A program made the position numbers and the translations under genes. From Candidatus Alectryobacillus merdavium (GTDB taxonomy: Bacteria > Bacillota_I > Bacilli_A > RFN20 > CAG-826): a stretch of DNA of 9,739 bases. A model generated the notes under the pieces. It was not told the origin of the DNA. It ran no database searches and saw only the letters and a program-made list of their open reading frames with translations. The DNA lies in the NCBI GenBank assembly GCA_017694735.1, contig JADIMN010000025.1, positions 1 to 9,739 of the forward strand, read 5' to 3'. Shown one piece after another: positions 6,632 to 9,739 of this stretch; positions within the stretch are counted from its first letter, which is position 1, and each line of letters opens with the position of its first letter.

Positions 6632-8365
6632 TTATAATACCATATCAAATATCGAAAGCCTACCTTTGTTTCTATCATTGGTTGGATTACTAGCAAGCCC
6701 ATAAAATCTAAAAGTTCTTACACCTCTAGGAAATCCTACAGTAACTTTTGTTGGCGAATTTCTGTTTTTGGATAAACTTACATCTTTCCACAAATCACAA
6801 ACCTCAAAATAAACTGATTCAGTAATGAGATATTCGATTCTATAATTAGAATCATAACTATGGACTTTTTCAGTAGAACTCCACCACGATAAATCAACTT
6901 CAATTTGATAAACGTCTTTATCAAATGTGTATTCCAAATAAGCTAATCCCGGACTATATCGCTTTGTCGATATATTGATGCATTCTTGTTCTATATATCC
7001 ACATCTAACTCTCTTTGTTTCAAATACCTCACCGGTATTTGCTAAAGTTACTGTTTTATTAATTACGGTAGTTGGTTCACCATAAGATTCAGGAAAACCA
7101 TAATCTCGTGGACTAATAATGTTATAGATTTCATTTAATCCTGGATTGTAATAACAGTTTTTGTCAGTAAAAATGTAATTATCAGTTCGACTTCTTGGCA
7201 AGGCAGATGATATATTTAGAGACCAGTAATCTGACATTTGAATATTGAAATATTCATCAAGATTTCTATAAGCTTGGCTAGGCCTCCTCCATCCCATGTT
7301 TCCATAAAGAATGTCATTTTCTTCATCGTATTCGTAAGCAACAACTACATGGCCAAATGTACCTTCATCTTTGTCTTGAATACCGTTTCTATTGGAATCA
7401 GTATAACCGTTGCCTCCCATCAAAACAGGTCTGCCGGTTTTAACGATTTCAACAATTTCAGAGCGAATTCTGTTCTTTTCTGACACACTGCTGTTGTTCA
7501 TTTTGGATGTAACAATAGAAACTTTGCCACGTAAATTATCGTTATCGTCAATATAATCGGAAAGCACAGAATTCATAATATCGTTATTGACTCCAATCCC
7601 ATCCACATACCCTTCATTGGCAACGTGATACTCGCTTTCAATAAAATGTGGTTTGATTGACCCATTTTTTATTCCGATTTTAAATAGTTTTCCCAAAAAT
7701 GTTTTGTCATCAATTTGTTCATAAACTTCACCCATTACCATTCGATCGAGAGCCTCTTTAAATTCTGTAGATTCAGTATCGGTAATTCCAGATTTAATTA
7801 TTTCGTTTTTTAAATCATCAACACTAGGGTATGTCGAGTCAATGTTATTCCACACACCAGGCGACTCATATTCATCAGTTGAATTTGAATAAAGCTGGTC
7901 ACTAGTAATTTCCGAAATATCAGAATCATACTGTTCAGGAATAAAATCATCATTCCAATAAGAATCATAGAAAGAAAGGAACATGGAAATGCCAGTATAT
8001 CCGCAAATTCCCAACCTATTATACGGCATGTTCTCATGAAGATGCGAATAATAAGCGGATAAGTAGGTTTTGTTTGAAATAAACGTATCTCCCTCAAACG
8101 GATCTGTTGGTTGTGGCATTCGAAGAACTAAGTTGCTTTCAGCATTTTGTCCATTTGATAGCAAAAAATTTTCAGCAATTTGTACTTCCCCATCAATTGG
8201 TTCCGTTTGATAAAAACAGCCAGTATCAAAATCATTGTTCAGTTCATGTCGCACGATATTTGGCTTCTCATAAAAATAATCATTCCCATTTTCAAAATGA
8301 CAATTTGAATAATTTAGACAACTAAGTAATAAGCCTATTCCGATTAAAATCTTAATATTTTTCAT
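6632..8365 (-). CDS. Secreted papain/C39-like cysteine peptidase
   Basis: Probable exported cysteine protease of 577 residues. Catalytic signature, numbered from this start: C121 in RLGICGYTGISMFLSFYDSYW; H339 in GTFGHVVVAYEYDE; N356 in YGNMGW, the Cys/His/Asn order of papain-fold peptidases (C39-like or C10-like). Just before the His lies DSNRNGIQDKDE (323-334), which fits a 12-residue EF-hand-type calcium loop. Residues about 27-110 look like a propeptide-like region, and about 425-577 form a beta-rich C-terminal region of unknown role. The start at 8365 is chosen because AGGAG (8373-8377) lies 7 nt upstream and the signal sequence (KNIKILIGIGLLLSC) begins there. An in-frame ATG at 8386 overlaps the upstream gene and has no such site. 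LLSC could be a lipobox (C16), but anchoring is less certain than for its neighbours. Last gene of a three-gene operon. GC is visibly higher (about 37% on four counted lines) than neighbouring genes, hinting at separate origin. Confidence 0.82.
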   Translation of the reverse strand: MKNIKILIGIGLLLSCLNYSNCHFENGNDYFYEKPNIVRHELNNDFDTGCFYQTEPIDGEVQIAENFLLSNGQNAESNLVLRMPQPTDPFEGDTFISNKTYLSAYYSHLHENMPYNRLGICGYTGISMFLSFYDSYWNDDFIPEQYDSDISEITSDQLYSNSTDEYESPGVWNNIDSTYPSVDDLKNEIIKSGITDTESTEFKEALDRMVMGEVYEQIDDKTFLGKLFKIGIKNGSIKPHFIESEYHVANEGYVDGIGVNNDIMNSVLSDYIDDNDNLRGKVSIVTSKMNNSSVSEKNRIRSEIVEIVKTGRPVLMGGNGYTDSNRNGIQDKDEGTFGHVVVAYEYDEENDILYGNMGWRRPSQAYRNLDEYFNIQMSDYWSLNISSALPRSRTDNYIFTDKNCYYNPGLNEIYNIISPRDYGFPESYGEPTTVINKTVTLANTGEVFETKRVRCGYIEQECINISTKRYSPGLAYLEYTFDKDVYQIEVDLSWWSSTEKVHSYDSNYRIEYLITESVYFEVCDLWKDVSLSKNRNSPTKVTVGFPRGVRTFRFYGLASNPTNDRNKGRLSIFDMVL

Positions 8366-8372
8366 GTTTATT

Positions 8373-8377
8373 CTCCT
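8373..8377 (-). promoter_or_regulatory. Ribosome binding site that decides the peptidase start
   Basis: AGGAG within AAAAGGAGAATAAAC, 7 nt before the ATG at 8365 and one base past the stop codon of the upstream gene (8379-8381). It rules in favour of the 8365 start over the ATG at 8386, and suggests coupled translation with the upstream gene. Confidence 0.8.
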
Positions 8378-8378
8378 T

Positions 8379-8816
8379 TTATCCATAGATAGCGAAATGT
8401 AAAGTCAAATCTTTATCTAATACACATGGTTCTAAAAAATTATCAGAAAAACCAGAATCTTCATTAAAAGAAGTAGTGAAAAAAGTAAACGACCAATATC
8501 CATCTCCTTCTAAATATGGTAATTCGTAATTTAGAGATAATGAATTAAAATTATTAATGTCTTCTAGTGAAAGATTATAACCTTTCTTAAATTTGATACT
8601 AGTTTTAGCTAATTCGTCATTTAAAAAGTAATAACCATCAATCCCATCATTTTCATCATATGAAAATCTTAAAAATGTATGTTGGACAAATGTTAAAGTC
8701 ACTTGCTCTAACTGATTCCCATTATTTAAAGATTCAGAATTAGTCGTTCCTAAAGAACAAGCCGAAACCAAAACCAATAATGGTACTAATACAGATATAA
8801 AAGACTTTTTTTTCAT
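8379..8816 (-). CDS. Small lipoprotein, 145 aa, with possible divergent InlB-repeat-like fold
   Basis: Not recognised as a named family. Seen: signal peptide with lipobox VSAC (C20), a short spacer, then one domain of about 105 residues. Its second half (YWSFTFFTTSFNEDSG, then VLDKDLTLHFAIYG at the C-terminus) resembles the end of InlB B-repeat modules, in which a 'W/F...' strand is followed by an insert and a closing 'D-hydrophobic-L-Y-A' strand. Compare FFDKDTFNNQ and DQDVNVYANY in the large lipoprotein of this window. That similarity is my inference. The ribosome binding site AGGAG (8827-8831) is 10 nt before the ATG and sits in the 18-bp gap after the previous gene. It is the middle gene of the operon and 13 bp upstream of the peptidase. 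Its size and position would suit an accessory, tethering or inhibitor role, but nothing in the sequence proves this. Confidence 0.82.
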   Translation of the reverse strand: MKKKSFISVLVPLLVLVSACSLGTTNSESLNNGNQLEQVTLTFVQHTFLRFSYDENDGIDGYYFLNDELAKTSIKFKKGYNLSLEDINNFNSLSLNYELPYLEGDGYWSFTFFTTSFNEDSGFSDNFLEPCVLDKDLTLHFAIYG

Positions 8817-8834
8817 TAACCAACTTCTCCTTTA

Positions 8835-9458
8835 TTAAAAATTCGAATTGATGTGAACCAAAATGCTATTACTTATTTCACCATGTGCAGCTAAAAAAAA
8901 CGAAACAAAACCTTCTTCTTCGAAAGTTTGAATTCTAAAATTTCCAAACGGATCAGGAAATTGGTTTAATAATAAATGATCTGAAACTTCAAGATATTCT
9001 CTATAATCACCTTGATAAGAACTTCTCACCGCATATGATTTATTAGTAGTTAATTCTGTTTGTTCTATACTGATAGTAAAGTCAGGTTCGGGATTAGGTA
9101 CAACATTTATAGTTATAGAATCTTGATAACCACCGCATTCAACTCTAACTACAGTACTTCCCTGATAATATCCACAAACCATTCTCGAATCTCCTAACGT
9201 AAAATTTGCGATATACGTTAAATCGCAAGAGTAAGTAATTGGTTCAGATAAATTACTTACTAAAGTTTCAATTTTAACTTTCTCTCCAACTTCTATAGTT
9301 AAATTATCCTCATTTAATATTTCTATAAATTTAGTTTCACTACTAGAACTATAAGATGATGTATCACCAGTACTTGAGTCATCATAAACATTACATGAAG
9401 ACAAAGAAAAAATAGTGACAAATGCAAGAGTAATATTTCTAAAAAGATTATTTTTCAT
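8835..9458 (-). CDS. Lipoprotein with bacterial Ig-like (Big_2-type) domain, 207 aa
   Basis: First gene of the operon. Seen: signal peptide with lipobox LSSC (C22), an Asp/Ser/Thr spacer (about 23-42), then a probable Big_2-type Ig domain at about 45-121. Hallmarks are LTIEVGEKVKIETLV at the start, ITYSCDLTYIANFT in the middle, and GGYQDSITINVV at the close, where Big_2 domains usually read 'G..~~~i~V.V'. Three Cys (78, 95, 108) lie in this domain, which is unusual for it. A second beta-rich module of about 80 residues (126-206) follows, not recognised but also compatible with an Ig-like fold. A GGAGG-type site (9464-9468) is about 5 nt before the ATG. Probable role: surface display or binding module acting with the downstream peptidase (inference from operon context). 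Confidence 0.85.
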   Translation of the reverse strand: MKNNLFRNITLAFVTIFSLSSCNVYDDSSTGDTSSYSSSSETKFIEILNEDNLTIEVGEKVKIETLVSNLSEPITYSCDLTYIANFTLGDSRMVCGYYQGSTVVRVECGGYQDSITINVVPNPEPDFTISIEQTELTTNKSYAVRSSYQGDYREYLEVSDHLLLNQFPDPFGNFRIQTFEEEGFVSFFLAAHGEISNSILVHINSNF

Positions 9459-9490
9459 ACAACCCTCCCTTGTCCAATTTATTTACTATT

Positions 9491-9520
9491 ATTTTAACAT
9501 GAAACAGCTTACAAGCACAA
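9491..9520 (-). promoter_or_regulatory. Predicted promoter of the lipoprotein-peptidase operon
   Basis: On the minus strand an extended -10 (TGT then TAAAAT, 9499-9491) is preceded, with an 18-bp spacer, by TTGTGC (9520-9515) as a weak -35. Transcription would begin near 9484, leaving a leader of about 25 nt with the ribosome binding site. The -35 is poor, and a direct repeat lies right upstream of it, so activator dependence is plausible. Confidence 0.55.
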
Positions 9521-9524
9521 GTTT

Positions 9525-9578
9525 CTTAACGATTTCACATCATTTGATATTAAACACTTAACGATTTCACATCATTTG
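9525..9578. promoter_or_regulatory. Perfect 22-bp direct repeat, candidate operator
   Basis: Two identical 22-bp copies, 9525-9546 and 9557-9578, are separated by 10 bp, giving a 32-bp period (about three turns of B-DNA). Each reads CTTAACGATTTCACATC plus ATTTG on the plus strand. The proximal copy ends 4 bp from the -35 hexamer of the operon. On the operon strand each copy ends in ATCGTTAAG, close to the half-site bound by LytTR/AgrA-type response regulators (ACAGTTAAG), although the spacing differs. Position and identity suggest a binding site for a transcription activator; the regulator is not in the window. Confidence 0.65.
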
Positions 9579-9739
9579 TTAAAGAACAATGACTTAAATA
9601 TAAAAATTAATTTATTATATTAAAAACGAATTATTTTTAAAAATAAAAACAGTTGTCATTCTTTTATATACTTAGTTTTTAGAATGAATTTTTATACTTT
9701 TATTTTTAATAAAGAAATATTTGTTGAATAAATATAAAT
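9579..9739. other. AT-rich intergenic end of window
   Basis: No reading frame with a start and ribosome binding site is visible on either strand. The sequence is A/T tracts with no convincing hairpin and T run. It is presumably upstream sequence shared with whatever gene lies beyond the window. Confidence 0.6.

Noticed and set aside
7238..8325. Reading frames of 70-95 codons inside the peptidase gene (7238-7483 and 8107-8325 plus strand; 7810-8097 minus strand)
   Set aside because: They overlap a gene with full catalytic signature, have no ribosome binding sites and no recognisable protein features.
8363..8386. Upstream ATG at 8386 as the peptidase start
   Set aside because: It would put a charged, non-signal stretch (MDKRRIN) ahead of the signal sequence, overlaps the previous gene by 8 bp, and lacks the well-placed AGGAG that serves the 8365 start.
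9525..9578. Possible CRISPR repeat pair
   Set aside because: Only two copies with a 10-bp spacer, next to a promoter; CRISPR arrays have longer spacers and more units, and no cas gene is present.

Overview
The window reads as a very AT-rich, low-GC Gram-positive or Mollicute-like bacterium. Likely candidates are an Acholeplasma-like, RF39-like or Erysipelotrichia-like gut bacterium; this is inference, as no taxonomic marker gene is present. The supporting features are extreme AT bias (hand-counted 60-base lines run from about 8-17% GC in intergenic DNA to about 27-30% in most genes), strong AGGAG-type ribosome binding sites, intrinsic terminators, and a run of lipoproteins with short signal peptides ending in classical lipoboxes (LTSC, LSSC, VSAC). 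Every Trp codon in the intact genes is TGG and no gene carries an internal TGA, so the standard bacterial code fits.

Layout. (1) 18-1721: a monocistronic plus-strand lipoprotein metalloprotease of the M6 (immune inhibitor A-like) type, with promoter and terminator. (2) 1720-2350: a convergent minus-strand lipoprotein of unknown function that shares a bidirectional terminator with the protease. (3) 2396-4987: a minus-strand, 813-residue lipoprotein with four InlB B-repeat-like modules followed by BspA-type leucine-rich repeats, with a good promoter and a strong terminator. (4) 4990-5710: extremely AT-rich DNA with no gene. (5) 5714-6550: a graveyard of at least two decayed genes, one still followed by its terminator, plus a GC-richer segment with a doubtful small ORF. 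(6) 6567-9578: a minus-strand three-gene operon, read from high to low coordinates: a lipoprotein with an Ig-like (Big_2-type) domain, a 145-residue lipoprotein, and a papain/C39-like cysteine peptidase, closed by a terminator.

All six intact genes encode exported, mostly lipid-anchored proteins: two are peptidases from different catalytic classes and the others are adhesin-like or binding proteins. The window is best described as a cell-surface lipoprotein island for attacking or binding external (perhaps host or mucosal) protein. The most interesting signals are a perfect 22-bp direct repeat with a 32-bp period, about three helical turns, just upstream of the operon's -35 element, and an EF-hand-like calcium loop immediately before the catalytic His of the cysteine peptidase. 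No CRISPR array, tRNA, rRNA, intact transposase or recognised defence system was seen.
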